64,000 nt of DNA from Chaunax sp. Z400 (Eukaryota > Chordata > Actinopteri > Lophiiformes > Chaunacidae): assembly GCA_037577475.1 (NCBI GenBank), contig CM075186.1, positions 1,497,501 through 1,561,500 of the forward strand. Direction: 5' to 3'. The notes beneath the pieces are model-generated. The model saw only the letters and a program-made list of their open reading frames with translations. It made no database searches and was not told where the DNA came from. Of the stretch, positions 49,640 to 60,720 are shown one piece after another (the first letter of the stretch is position 1; each line of letters starts with the position of its first letter). The position numbers and the translations under genes are program-made.

Positions 49640-50426
49640 GACCCTAAATAGAAAATTCAGTCATTGTCTATGGAAAGTAATGACTGATTTGAGTGTTTCA
49701 GCCCACTAAACCTTTCTGGAGCTGTGTTCCCCTGAACAACAGAAGAGGATGGGGACTAGTTTAAAACGTAACGTAAGTAAAATGACTCCATCCAGCCCAT
49801 CCAGCGTGGTCCAAGTCTCCAGAAGTCCTGAGATCCCAATTTACATTTACACTATTTTTACTTCCGACAAGGAGGTTTTATTTACACCTGCATCTGTTAA
49901 ATTGTTATTTTGTTTGTTTGTCAACAGGATTATGGAAAAACTATTGGATGGATTGGTTGCATTGCTTTTATATATGCCTTGATTATGGGTATATATGTGT
50001 AGTATTTTTTATTTTATTTAATTAATCAATTTATTTTTTCTCAAATGCATCTGTTTATTATTTCATTTTAGTTTTGTACTCTGTGTTTCTGGTTCTTTGG
50101 GGATATACTATATAATATAGTTTATAGTGACTGTATCACAACACTGCTATGTTTTTGTGAAAAAAGGAAAAAAATTTTTTTTTAAAAAAGAGACAGATCT
50201 GGGATTTGTCTCCTTTAACATTTCTAGATTGGTCGTTTCTGAACACTAATAGAAAAAACTACTGAACTGATTTCCAATAAGTTTTATGGAGGGGGGAGGG
50301 GGGTGACGTAGGGTTGTTTGGCCTTGGTGGAGGTACTATATACACAGTGTCCTTCTAGTTTAAGCTGAAATCATCACTGTAGCCTCTAAGCTATAAGTGT
50401 TAGCGAGCACTCGACTGTTCCTTTAA
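49640..50426. mobile_element. Foldback MITE (Angel-like), copy 5, interrupted by family 2
   Basis: Left arm: GAAAATTCAGTCATTGTCTA, CTTTCTGGAGCTGTGTTCCC, GAAGAGGATGGGGACTAGTT, GGTCCAAGTCTCCAGAAGTC. The right part resumes near 50362 with TTTAAGCTGAAATCATCACT and GTAGCCTCTAAGCTATAAGT, ending GACTGTTCCTTTAA. The far right arm with the CTTCTTCAG block is missing, so only one arm survives. Confidence 0.8.
49855..50362 (+). repeat. Dispersed repeat family 2, nested in MITE copy 5
   Basis: It begins near ACTTCCGACAAGGAGGTTTT (compare the mirrored ACCTCCTTGG end) and continues GTTTGTCAACAGGATTATGG and AAAAACTATTGGATGG. It ends CTTGGTGGAGGTACTATATA before CCTTCTAGTTTAAG. It also carries an AT-rich unrelated middle (49975-50200). 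The two ends mirror each other as ACCTCC...GGAGGT, a short terminal inverted repeat. Confidence 0.75.
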
Positions 50427-51388
50427 TATATCTGGGCGGCTGCCACAAATAAATAAATGCATGGGAAACAGTGTAGCTGTCCTGTCCTTGATCACTGTTA
50501 TATACTGTACTGTGTGGACTCTCTCTGTTTGGGCATGTGATGGATGAATGGATTTTACTACAGCCGTTTATTGTAGGATTTCATTTGGAAAGACACTATA
50601 ACCAACAGTCATTGTAATAAAAGAGAGCCGTAAGCTTTCCACTAATGAGCTCAGGTACGTATGGAGATGATTTCCTTTGAAAAGCCTCGCCTGACTTCTA
50701 ATATTGATTGAAACAGACAACCCAGAGACAGATACCCAACCTCCAGCAGTGCTGCCATCCTCGTGTCCACTTCCAGCTGCCAACACATTTCAACAGATGC
50801 CAGAGATAATAAGGACAGCATATGTTTCCTCCAGATCTAATGCTGCTATTCTTATTTTAGAGCACACTCTGCCTCAGGATTCCATGTTACTGCTTTTAAA
50901 TGTGTTTTAACATTATTTCAACGGTCAAATACAAAATTTAAAAAAAATACCTAAAAGTTTTTTCAGGACAAACAGTTCCTCCAATAACTAAATACCGTTT
51001 TTAGCTCTTTAAACAGTTAAAATCTGCTGTTTACTTGGCTAACGTTTCACGCTGTTTTAACTCAACCAATCAAAGTGCGCTTATGTCACTCAAGGTTCCT
51101 ACTCTGAATTAGGAGCCAAAAAAAGTTCCTTAACACTGACTTGTTAAGAACTGCTACGATTCTTAGATCTTTGAAAAGGTTCCATTGTTCTGAAAACGCC
51201 TTCAATTTTTCTAAAATGTTCCAAATATAAAGTTAACTTGGCGCAAATGTCAACACAGCTGAAGCGTTTTAATTGGATAAAACTGGAAATTGTTAATCAG
51301 GCCCTCTAATACTCAAATATCTGGAGGGTCATCAGCTGTTTTTTTCGATCGCTCTGACCACATTAGGAGAATTATTGTAGCAGAGAAA
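50427..51388. other. Unassigned noncoding DNA
   Basis: No gene was recognised. Confidence 0.25.
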
Positions 51389-51497
51389 TGAGGTCCGATC
51401 ACAGGAAGTCACTCCTGTGGTGACACCATAACACCAGGTGTGAACTGATGGACTCAAGGATCAGATCACTCATGGCGGATGTTAATATCAGATCTGA
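51389..51497 (-). repeat. Dispersed repeat family 3, copy d (inverted)
   Basis: On the minus strand: GATATTAACATCCGCCATGA, GTGATCTGATCCTTGAG, CACACCTGGTGTTATGGTGT and CTTCCTGTGATCGGACCTC. These are the family's two half-units in order. Confidence 0.55.
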
Positions 51498-52739
51498 ACA
51501 GGACCAGAACCATTTGGTCTGAAATGAACACAAACTGATACCAACTCATATTTTGTTTACAGAAGAGAGCACAGAGTGAGCCGCTGATCTGACGTTTAAA
51601 GAGCCTGAGGCTGCATATCTGATGACGGAGTAAAGGATTCTCCGTGCAGACATCAGTCTCCCTCACACACGTCCTGATGGCAGCTGAACCACCAGGCCGA
51701 CAGAAACACTATCGCAGTGGCTTCTGATGCTACCTGCTCACTGGAGGCGGCTCACCTACTCAGACCACTGGCCAAAGTTCACACACAGCTGGCGTTTTAG
51801 CCCGACATCACAGAGGCAGGTATCAGAGCTGACGACAGCTGGGGGGGGGGGGGCGCACGTCTGATTAAAATTTCTATCCAGGGAAATCTTAATCAGACGC
51901 TTTCTTCTCAAGGTTCGTACTGGCAGGAGAAAAGAGAGAACGGGGGAAGCTCGTTTCTTTTCTGGCACACATTGCTATCAAAATGCTATCCATTTGAACA
52001 CCTCAGAGGAAAGATGGCATCAGTCGGTGTGATGTGACGGCCGATGTTCAGTCCAGCTCCCCTCCTTCATGATGAAAAGACGACTCAAACATTTCTCAGA
52101 CTCTGGCAAATTGAAGATGAGTCAAAGCTTCATTTCTGTGCAAATTGAGGGTGCCTGTTTAAGATCTGTCAGCTCATTGATGTATCTTTCTCACAGAGAT
52201 TTGGATTTTGAAATGAACTTCGGCTACCAAGAACCAACTTATTGCACCTGTAATGCATTTTCACTGTGCTTTTTGTTCCTGAATGAGATTTCTGCAGGTT
52301 GAGCACCATTTAATCCTAATGAAGGAGCCAGAGTGTGACTCATTTCACAGTTAAGCCTCAAACTGACCAATTTAGTCCTGCCAAGATCATTTTTAATTAT
52401 CACCTCTACTGTACAATGTCCAGCTGCCTCGTGTTAATATGATAGTTGTCATCAAGTATTGGCCGTCTTTTATTTTTTTGCATGCATGCTGGGCGATTAA
52501 TTATGAAGCAGTAAATGTGAGGCCAGCCAGGACTGGTGGCTGACAGATGCATGAAGGGTCAGTGAGCTGGCAGCAGCTGGAGATGAAGGTCACCCCAACC
52601 TGAGAGAGCAAAGGGGGAAGATTATGTGGCAGAAGAAGACATGGAGAGATGTGTGCATGTGGAACTCAGAAGAATGAGCAAAAACTACTGACCAGTGTTA
52701 TATTTACTGATTTAAACTGGGAGATTCTATGACAACGTT
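51498..52739. other. Unassigned noncoding DNA
   Basis: No gene was recognised. A G run of 13 lies at 51841-51853. The part at 52380-52530 (TTTAATTATCACCTCTACTG, GGGCGATTAATTATGAAGCA) is repeat-free with TAATTA cores and may be a conserved noncoding element. Confidence 0.3.
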
Positions 52740-53575
52740 GACAACTGGGATCAGTAATGGTATCCAGTGGCTGCACCTCTTACTCAACCTGGATAACTGG
52801 AATAAAATGACTCAACTGATGGAATATCAGGATGGTATTGTGTAAAAAAACGTAACAACCAGTAGACAGCAGCAATACGCTATTGTAGCATCTAGTCTGC
52901 CTTATCCAAAGAAGAAGAAGAAGAAACACCGGCATTACCCGTCTGTTATGTTGTTGTTGTCACTACTACAGTAATTTAATACTGTAATATTTTCCTGTGA
53001 ATACTAGGGTTGGGTACTATACTCTGTGCTTTGAGGATACCAGTTAAATTACATCAGTACTCCTGACAACAGAGAGACTCTATCACACTGGTTAAGTGTG
53101 TCTATAATTTTCAAAACTAAACCCAGACAACACAAACACTAATATATCTAAAAGCTAAGAGTGTGTTTGATAGCCTGAAAGCAGCTGCAGCTAACGTTAG
53201 CACATCTGCAGCCAGTGCTGCAGCTAACATTAGCACATCTGCAGCAGCTGCAGCTAACATTAGCACATCTGCAGCAGCTGCAGCTAACATTAGCACATCT
53301 GCAGCCAGTGCTGCAGCTAACATCATAATATATAATTATAATAATAAGCTAACATCATCCAAGACATTAAAAAAAAGCTCAGTTATATCCAACAACTTTG
53401 CCAACTAGCTACAATTAATTACATGATGTCATGAGGTTGTCGACACCTCACTTAAAGTTTTCATGGAGGGTTCAACTCTCCATGAATGAGCCTAGCGCTG
53501 GCTGCAGATGTGCTAACGTTAGCTGCAGCTGCTTTCAAGCTATCAAACACAAACTCATCATTTAGATATATTTAG
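52740..53575 (+). mobile_element. Minisatellite-bearing dispersed element, copy C, with inverted-repeat end
   Basis: Colinear with copy A: TTACTCAACCTGGATAACTG, GCATCTAGTCTGCCTTATCC, GTTGTTGTTGTCACTACTAC, ATACTGTAATATTTTCC, and after the array CAGTTATATCCAACAACTTT and TAGCGCTGGCTGCAGATGTG. A second start-like AGGGTTGGGTACT lies at 53007. Its right part is a foldback: 53138-53224 (ACTAATATATCTAAAAGC, TTTGATAGCCTGAAAGCAGC, TAACGTTAGCACATCTGCAG) is mirrored by 53495-53572. No protein is encoded. Confidence 0.75.
53181..53322 (-). repeat. 33/30-bp minisatellite in copy C, about 4.5 units
   Basis: Units of GCAGCTAACATTAGCACATC with TGCAGCCAGTGCT (33 bp) or TGCAGCAGCT (30 bp). Taken as reverse complement, the 33-bp unit aligns with the 33-bp unit at 20326-20720 at roughly 27 of 33 positions. 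Alanine/Ser-rich frames on both strands are by-products. Confidence 0.9.
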
Positions 53576-55819
53576 TGGTAGACCAGGTGTTTCCTCAGGT
53601 GAGACGTCTTCGGTGTCCTATCTAAGACCTGCCACATATTTGATAGAAGATCTGAGTATCAGTTTTAAGCTGCATCCTGTGATAACAGCTGTGCTGCTAG
53701 ACCTTTACACCTATTGCTCTCAACAGAGGAATTAAAGGCAGCTCCTTCTCCATGCGAGTCATTTATCTCTTTTAGGAGCATGTTTTCAATATCCATGTTG
53801 TTCCTCTTACTCCAAGCACAGAGTGTAGGGAAGAGTCACAAGGCTTAAAGGTAGAGGTGAGGCCAGAAGAACAGCAGCAGTGGGGAAAAACCAGCATGAG
53901 CTGGCAGCGGCGTGGAGAAGAAAGCAAGCCACGATGGGTTTGAGTGCAGTGTGGTCAGCCATGGATCTCAGATGAAAGAGTGTGGGTTTGAGAAAGTGAC
54001 AAGGCTGTTTTAGAGGTAACCATCCTGTCTTCGGCTGAGGAAGCCTGCAAACAGCAGCTTCTACTGCAGAGAACTTAACCTCTTCAACTCTGTGAACTCT
54101 TTCCATTTCTTATCCCTCTACATCACATCCTTCATTAAAGATGGACACTGTGGTATTGCAGGAAACAAGGAGACTTCCTTTATACACATACTGAATCCAT
54201 ATCATGTAATTCAATCATAACCATGTCAAAAATCTGACCTCTCAGAACCAGGACTGTCAACATTTAGACGGATATTATAACCGAGCAGCAAAAAATGATG
54301 CTGAAACTGACTCTGGGATGTTAGCAGAGTGCTAGCGGGTTAGCATTCTGCTATCCGACTATATTTAGTCTAAATATACCCCGACAACATATGAGACCAT
54401 AATTTCCAATTTTCATGCAAACAGCTCAGGTGAAATCCTGCATCGATTGGACCTTTACTGAAAACAACATGGTGAAAACACGGAGTCGGACACAAATCTT
54501 CAGTTTTCACCGAATTCAAAGCCTTATTAGCCTCTTTCTGCATCACCTAGATTGTTTTTAATACTTGAAAAGAAACTTTAAGTTGTTTCCTTCTGACGAC
54601 CTCATTCATGCATATAGTCAGAGAGGTTCAGAAGCAACGGCCATTTTAATTTGGGTTTGTTTGGGTTTGTCCTTTAAGTCATTTTGTACCAAAACAGTCG
54701 TGGAGTGGAAGAGGTTTATATCCTCTGGGGGGAGGGCTCTTCAGAATTAGCGAGACCGCACCCCGTCATTCTGTCATACATCAGCTTTGTTACATACAGA
54801 GGGGGAGAAGTGTTGCGTTTGGTGGCGAGGAAACGATCTACAAACCAAACAAGGAATATTGTTGAGCTTGAGATAAGGCCGTGAAAGTCCAAGGACAAAG
54901 GTCGTCATCTGTAAAACGTGATGGAGATAAGATCAGAGATCCACCTCCGCATGACGTCCCCTCATCATCGGATCATCCTCAGACATGAAAAGACGAGCCG
55001 ATCCTCAATCTAAAGGAAATCTCCATGCCCCGGATTCTTCAGCTGGCTAATGCCAAGCTGACACGCCCTTCATGCATCTGCCCACGCTCCCCTGAAAGTC
55101 TGCGTGTGCTTTAGATAAGGGAACAGAGAAATGCATGTGGTTCTTTCTCATGTTCGCCACGCCTGTTTTATGACCCATAAGTTTACAAAGTCCATCAAAC
55201 AGTCGGCTCTTTAAAGGGAAAGTAGGTCTAAAAGTTACTCCAATAAGAAAAGCATAAGAAAACAGGTCAGTTTATGTTCTTTTTGTTTTTCTCTTTGTAG
55301 ACTGCAGACTAGAAGTCAGTAATGCAACGTAAAGCAAACAAAGAGACCGGGGATGAGTTCAATTTCGTTTGACCTCAGAAAATATTGCAGTGCATGCTTC
55401 CAAGAGAGAACTACGCAAAACTTAACAGCACAGGATGAACTTTAGCTCACCCAAAACTATAAGAGCTTCAGAGCCGAGTGTCTCCTTTTCTCAGTTGGTC
55501 AGAGGTTATTTTACTGGATCCAAAAATAGTGGATCTCACCACAAACTTTCATTTCCACAGCCCAGCCTCATGGAAATGCTTGCTTGTTTATTTTCTCTAG
55601 CATTACAACTTGCATCCCACTTTTTGTATTGTTTCACATTGACGCGACCAGAAAGAGAAACACATTCACTCGGCCTGAGAAGAGCATCTATGATGAAAAA
55701 GCCTTTTTCATCCTTGTGGGTAGCAGGAGAAAACATTTATCACCGCTCTCCTCTGGGCCGATAAGGTGTCTCTATTTATTCAGAGTGGAGGAGATAAACC
55801 CTGAATGAACTGCTGTGGG

Positions 55820-55822
<3 letters not shown>
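53576..55822. other. Unassigned noncoding DNA
   Basis: No gene was recognised. A strong 3' splice-like signal (TTTTGTTTTTCTCTTTGTAG, ending near 55304) is followed by stops in all three frames, so it does not lead a coding exon. Confidence 0.3.

Positions 55823-55880
<58 letters not shown>
55823..55880 (+). repeat. GA microsatellite
   Basis: An uninterrupted GA run of about 29 units, with purines on the plus strand. Confidence 0.97.
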
Positions 55881-55883
<3 letters not shown>

Positions 55884-56056
55884 TGGAAAAGACGAGCTTC
55901 AGATGCTGGTGCTGAAAACCATCCTGGAGACTGGACCCTCTCTGACCCCCCTCCCAGCTGCCTTTCCTGCTCCACGTGCCTCCTGCTCGGACTAATCCGG
56001 TCCCACCATGAGACCACTTCTATAATCCAAGAGGTTGGAGCATCCTATGTGCTGCA

Positions 56057-56098
56057 GGGTCGGGCCGGGGGCCGGGGGCCGGGGGCCGGGGCCCGGGA
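56057..56098 (+). repeat. GGGGGCC tandem, quadruplex-prone
   Basis: About four GGGGGCC-type units (GGGCCGGGGGCCGGGGGCC) give at least four G runs of three or more on the plus strand, enough for a G-quadruplex. Confidence 0.8.
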
Positions 56099-56348
56099 CT
56101 GAGCCACGCAGGAGGTTCATGAATAGTGCTTCTGTCTCGTCCAAACAAGAGGCGACTCCTTGTGTCCTCTCAGCTGCTGATGTACGGTCCAGAGGTGAAC
56201 GCGGTTCTCACGCCCATCTCCCTCTGATGTTCTCCAGCTTTGTTTTCTTTCCCTAAACACACAGCTGTGGAGCAACTTCACTAAAAACACACACTTCATT
56301 ATTACGCTTGATGCTCATATGTAAGCAAACCAGCCCTGCGTTCATTAG

Positions 56349-56356
56349 TGACGTCA
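56349..56356. promoter_or_regulatory. Full palindromic CRE motif
   Basis: TGACGTCA is the complete cAMP-response-element consensus (CREB/ATF family). It lies about 0.8-1.3 kb from the CpG-rich stretch at 57170-57720. The motif is certain; function is not shown. Confidence 0.4.
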
Positions 56357-56559
56357 CAGAGAAAAGGTAACGTTCTGTCACCTTATTGAACACTGGAGCG
56401 TTTCTAACAGAGTTACTATTGAATGACGACGGCGTTAGAATGTACATCAGATCAGTGAAGACGAGGGAATCATGATGACCTCGTGGCGAAAACTACTCAG
56501 AAACGGTTCTAACGTAGTACCAGGATTTCTAATTCATGTCCCATTTTCCAATGAGTCGA

Positions 56560-56589
56560 TCTACGTTTCAGGTAAGTTTGAAACGTAGA
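56560..56589. repeat. Short hairpin, 11-bp arms
   Basis: TCTACGTTTCA and TGAAACGTAGA are perfect inverted copies separated by 8 bases (GGTAAGTT). Confidence 0.8.
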
Positions 56590-57169
56590 CTGGCGCTGGA
56601 CATAATGAGGTCATTCTTGTCTCGCCTTCGCCACTCGGCTCCTGCCACAAGTTACCTGAGGAGGTCGCTTGCCGTCTCGTAACACCATGACAGAATTCAC
56701 TGTCCATTAAACAAAACTTGTACAATTTTGCTTAATGATTGGAGGGCAGGTAAAGCCACGCCCAAAAAAACAACAGAGAAAGGGGGCCCTGAAAGAGCCA
56801 CTTGTATTGTAACATGTAACGCCCCCTTAAACCTCCAATAAGGAGCACCACCAGCACCCCACAAACCTGTTTTTACAGGTTGATCCTCCTTTGTTATAAA
56901 TTCAGATATGTGTGGATTCATTGGTTATTTTTAAATAATGATGACGTTTGATGGATGGGCTTCTTTGCCCCCCCCCCCACAGTCTAGGATCGCCCCTGTG
57001 GTGTATATCTTTCAAACTGATGGTCCCAACCCGACTTTTCCCAGCTCCCCCGGAACTCACCTTGGTGGAAAAGGAGCGAAGAGAGCCCGCACGTGAAGAA
57101 GAAGCACCCGATGATAAAAATAAGAAGAATGAAAGATAAAATAGTCAGTCAGCAAGTTCACATGTTCTT

Positions 57170-57563
57170 CTCTCCTCCTCGCGCGTCCTGCTTGAGGGAT
57201 TTCAGGAAGGCACTACTCCGCTGTTTGACCGATCCGTCTCGACTCGAGCAACAAAAGAGTCTCCGGTTACAACATCGAGGACTTTCTCCACGCCCAGGTG
57301 CCGAGTCACATGGTCAGTTCCAGGTGTGTGAGTCCTCCGCGAGCGCAGTTGGGAGCGACACACCTGTGGGTTCCGCTCACGCGTTCACCTCGGCTGTCAT
57401 CGCGTCTGTAGAGCGGGATGAACTGAGGGAGGAGAGGGAGGAGAGGGAGGAACCGAGCGCGGAGAGGAAGTATTCCCCTCCCACTCCTCACACACTCACC
57501 GCCGGCAGGCCAGTGTGTGTGTGTGTGTGTTTGTGTGTTTGTGTGTGTGTTTGTGTGTGTGTT

Positions 57564-57603
<40 letters not shown>

Positions 57604-57720
57604 GAGGCAAGAAGCGGCGGGTCGCGGATGCGGAAGAGGGAACGCGTTGTTTCGTCTGTTCGCCGACGCGCAGGAATATCTCCGCGGCGGCGGAGCGGTG
57701 CGGCAGCAGCCCCCCTCTGT
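57170..57720. promoter_or_regulatory. CpG-rich candidate promoter/first-exon region
   Basis: CpG is dense here compared with the rest of the window (CTCGCGCGTCC, CGATCCGTCTCGACTCGAG, CTCCGCGAGCGCAG, GGCGGCGGAGCGGTGCGGC), interrupted by a GT array. On the minus strand an exon-like segment leads leftward to CCACCAAG/GTGAGTT, an excellent 5' splice site at about 57060. That suggests a minus-strand transcript starting in the island. The minus frame before the donor is hydrophobic (ILSFILLIFIIGCFFFTCG) but has an upstream in-frame stop and no ATG, so it is either untranslated or chance. On the plus strand 57093-57779 is open for 228 codons, partly through the GT array, and is not credible. Confidence 0.4.
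57513..57602 (+). repeat. GT microsatellite with TTTGTGTGTGTG higher-order units
   Basis: GT runs are interrupted every 10-12 bp by TTT, giving repeated GTTTGTGTGTGT units in the centre and pure GT at both ends. It lies inside the CpG-rich stretch. Confidence 0.95.
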
Positions 57721-57954
57721 GGTTCCCAAAGTGTGGTCCGGAACCAACAGGAGGTTGTTTCCAGGTCGTTCCAGGATAAATAATAAATGTTCATAAACAA
57801 AAAAATGTCACTAACGTTTCCACTCCCATCAGACTGGGCTGCGTCATTCTCTAAAGTCATAGTCTATAGATGTGTGGATGTGGATTATTATTATTAGATA
57901 TGTAGATAAAACCCTACATCACACGGTTAAAGAAAGTTACCCTCTTGATCTGGA
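57721..57954. other. Unassigned noncoding DNA
   Basis: Nothing was recognised; CpG density falls off. Confidence 0.25.
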
Positions 57955-58110
57955 TCCACAAAAAACTTTAATGAGGTCTATTCTGGTCAAAGACCAATCC
58001 TCCCAACAAGTTTACTGGAAATCTGTTCTGTAGTTTTTGTGTAATCCTGATAACAAACCAACAAACAAACAAGAGGACACGGGTGAAAACATCACCTCCG
58101 TGTCGGAGGT
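57955..58110 (-). repeat. Dispersed repeat family 2, inverted copy
   Basis: GAGGTCTATTCTGGTCAAAG, CAAGTTTACTGGAAATCTGT, GTAGTTTTTGTGTAATCCTG, an AACAAACAAACAA tail and CATCACCTCCGTGTCGGAGG match 24024-24145. Confidence 0.75.
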
Positions 58111-58274
58111 GAAGATGATTTGGAAAGATCCTAGTAAAATAAGGAGGACATGAAGGTGAAAAAAACAGATTTAACCTGTTGATCTGTGGGAAAAGTTAAA
58201 GGCTCAGTTCACTCAAATCACACATTTCCAGACTCTTGTGGTCAACGGTACAGATAGTAGCCTCTTCCTTTTTA

Positions 58275-58665
58275 TTACCTCTGCAAAGGTGGTTGTTTTC
58301 ATCGCTGTTTGCCTGTTTGTTTGTTTGTTTGTTACCAGAAGATCTCAAAAAGATCTTTACAGTTTTCAGTTAAATTTGGTGGCCCTTGGTACAGAGAGGA
58401 GGTGATTTGATTTTGAGGCGGGTCCAGATGAAGGTGCAGGGAGTTTTTTGGTCAGCCTTGGCAGAAGTATGCATTTCCCAAGTGTCCTGGTTTGTTTTTT
58501 GTTTGTTTGTTTTCTTTGTGTTGCACAAAAACTACTGGATGGATTTCCATAGATCTTGGTGTAAGGAAGCGGTACGAGTCAGGAAAGAACCCTTTCCATT
58601 TATGTGTGGATCAGGGCAAAGGGACGGTAGAGGAGAGGTTCAGTAGCCAGGCTTTGCTTTTGTTG
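58275..58665 (+). repeat. Dispersed repeat family 2, two tandem partial copies
   Basis: First: TTACCTCTGCAAAGGTGGTT, a GTTTGTTTGTTTG run (58312-58333), ATCTCAAAAAGATC, GAGGCGGGTCCAG and CAGCCTTGGCAGAAGTATGC. Second: TGTTGCACAAAAACTACTGG, ATGGATTTCCATAGATCTTG, GGATCAGGGCAAAGGGACGG. With 57955-58110 it makes a head-to-head cluster of the family within 0.7 kb. Confidence 0.7.
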
Positions 58666-60199
58666 ACAGGGACGTCTGTCAGTCCTCCAGAAGCTCAAAC
58701 CATCAATGAAACGTTTCCAGTCACGTTCATGACAGCAGCCATCTTTAAACCAAACCAACCACAGATGTTTTTACCGTCGGTCAGTCTGGTGATTACAGAC
58801 GAATAAAATCACTTTAGTTTTATGTTCCAGTGTTTGTGCTGTTTTGATGGTGTAAAATATCAAGTGAATCATATTGAGATGTTGTTTTCCTCTACTTTTA
58901 AATTGATTTTAAATTGTGTAATTATGTGAAAGCCCACATCGGGACAATAACTGTAAATTAGCTCTGGCTATAAATTCCACTTGCGACACATCTGGTATTA
59001 TCAGCAATATCCCTGTCAAATAAACAGCCAAATAAAACAAAAATAAAGCTTTGCTATTTCATGCAAATGAACACAGCTTAGTGTGGGAAGGGAATGCAGG
59101 GACACTGCTTAAAATATATTCAGGAGCAACTCCTCCTCATTTATTTATATTTCTCTGGGTCCCATTTGACTGTGTCCTTACAAGAGCTGCATTAAAAGTT
59201 ACTGGTGCACCACAGAACCGTTAATCACAAGAAATATCATCCTGAAGTCAAACTAAGTTACAGAAATCTTTCATTGCCCTGTGAATACGTTCAATCAGAC
59301 ATGTGTTTGGGTCATCGTAGCGAGAAGTGGACTGATTTGTGAGCCATTCATGAGCCAGAAGCTGTTTGATTTCAGATTGGTTCCATATGTGTGTGAGCCT
59401 GATTGGCAGGAACCCATGAGGTCATATGAAAAGCTTTTTTTTTTGCACATAACACTATAATTTGAGTTGCCTTGTTGCGTAGCTGGGTGTCGGTTTTTGG
59501 AGTGATTTATAGGCATGTAAATGAGGCTGTCTGTTTGGGGAGATGTGCTGCTGCCGTTGCCCAGAAGGCCTCCGGAGACTGAGTGGCTGTGAGTCAGTAC
59601 CTAACTGCTGACACAGAGCTGGCAGAGATTCACACAGAAAGATGGGGAGGATGGACCTTCACAGGTCCTCAACACTGACTGATGAGATCAAGGAGGAAGT
59701 AGGCCAGGCCAGATGAGCGTCAGGCCAACAGACACCTGGAGACGGAGGGAGAGATGATCACAGATAGAGATGGAGGGAGGACGTGGACGGGTAGTTCAGG
59801 GTCCAGGTTCAAGACGAACCTGTTTGACTGAAGAATAATGAGAGCTGGATCCTGTTAGACTATGGGATTTCACCAATAGTCTGACTGGTGACTGATGATC
59901 AATACGTTTCTATGCTGAATAGAGATGACCTGTGATCATTAAGTTTAAATGTTTGACTATCAACACATCAAACAACCTGATTTCTGACAGCTTTTCAGTG
60001 ATGGTTCATAGTTCAGTGTCTCTGATGTGGACAGAGTGCCCTCTGTTGGTGAACACTGGTAACTGACGGGCCAATCAACACATGGATGATCTCTGACATG
60101 TTCAACAACCTGGAGAAGAAAAACCCACCAGGATCTGTGTCTCCTACGGAAACCCAAACAGGCCAAACTTCCGTCGTCTACAGAGGAGACGCTAATTCA
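58666..60199. other. Unassigned noncoding DNA
   Basis: No gene was recognised. The part at 58930-59200 (ATTAGCTCTGGCTATAAATT, TTTCATGCAAATGAACACAG) is repeat-free with an octamer-like ATGCAAAT, and may be a conserved noncoding element. Confidence 0.3.
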
Positions 60200-60720
60200 T
60201 AAAAAACAAACATGTGGACCATTGTGTGAAATGTCAGTAAATATAGAATGAAGTGATTTGACTTCTTAACCTGAAGGTTATTGAATACAGTTCAAAGATA
60301 TTTAATGTTCAAACTGATAAAGTTTATTGTTTAAAAAAATTAATATCCATTCATTCTGAATCTAAAGCCTGCAACATGTTTCTAAAGGTTAGGACAGTGT
60401 TTACATCACTTATTATGTTGATTTATTATTGTTGTTATAGTTTTCAGTGGTCTGAGGTCTCTGTCGTCATATTTGGTGCTTCATGATGCTCCACACATTT
60501 CCAAAGGGGGACAGGTCTGAGCCACAGACCAGTCTAGTACCTGGACTCTGACTATGAAGGCAGCAGAATGAGGCTTCTGGAACCAGCAGGACGTCCCTGA
60601 AAGACGTGGTCTGGATGGCAGCAGATGTTCCTAAACCTGTATGTAGCTTCACAGATGTGCAGCTTACCCATGGACACTAACATCATCAAAAATCAATGAA
60701 GTTGATGAGGAACAATTTTA
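60200..60720 (-). pseudogene. Second Tc1/mariner-type transposase remnant (different lineage), dead
   Basis: On the minus strand the C-terminal part of a DDE transposase can be read. DLSPFGNVWSIMKHQI corresponds to the DLSPIENVW motif that carries the third catalytic acid in a Tc1-type lineage abundant in fish. The Glu is Gly here (complement of 60500-60502), so catalysis is lost. Other blocks recognised by nucleotide consensus are GGTCTGAGCCACAGACCAGT, GACGTCCCTGAAAGACG, GGATGGCAGCAGATGTT and TTCACAGATGTGCAGCTTAC. The left part, including CCTGCAACATGTTTCTAAAG near 60370, is the 3' noncoding end of the same element. Stops and indels interrupt the frame and the N-terminal half is missing. The lineage assignment (similar to zebrafish TZF28) is from memory. 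Confidence 0.75.

Noticed and set aside
55270..55340. Coding exon after a strong 3' splice signal near 55304
   Set aside because: All three frames meet stops within about 35 bases.
57093..57779. 228-codon plus-strand frame in the CpG-rich stretch
   Set aside because: A third of it is translated GT repeat. The remainder is Arg/Ser-rich without a domain, and the island explains the lack of stops.
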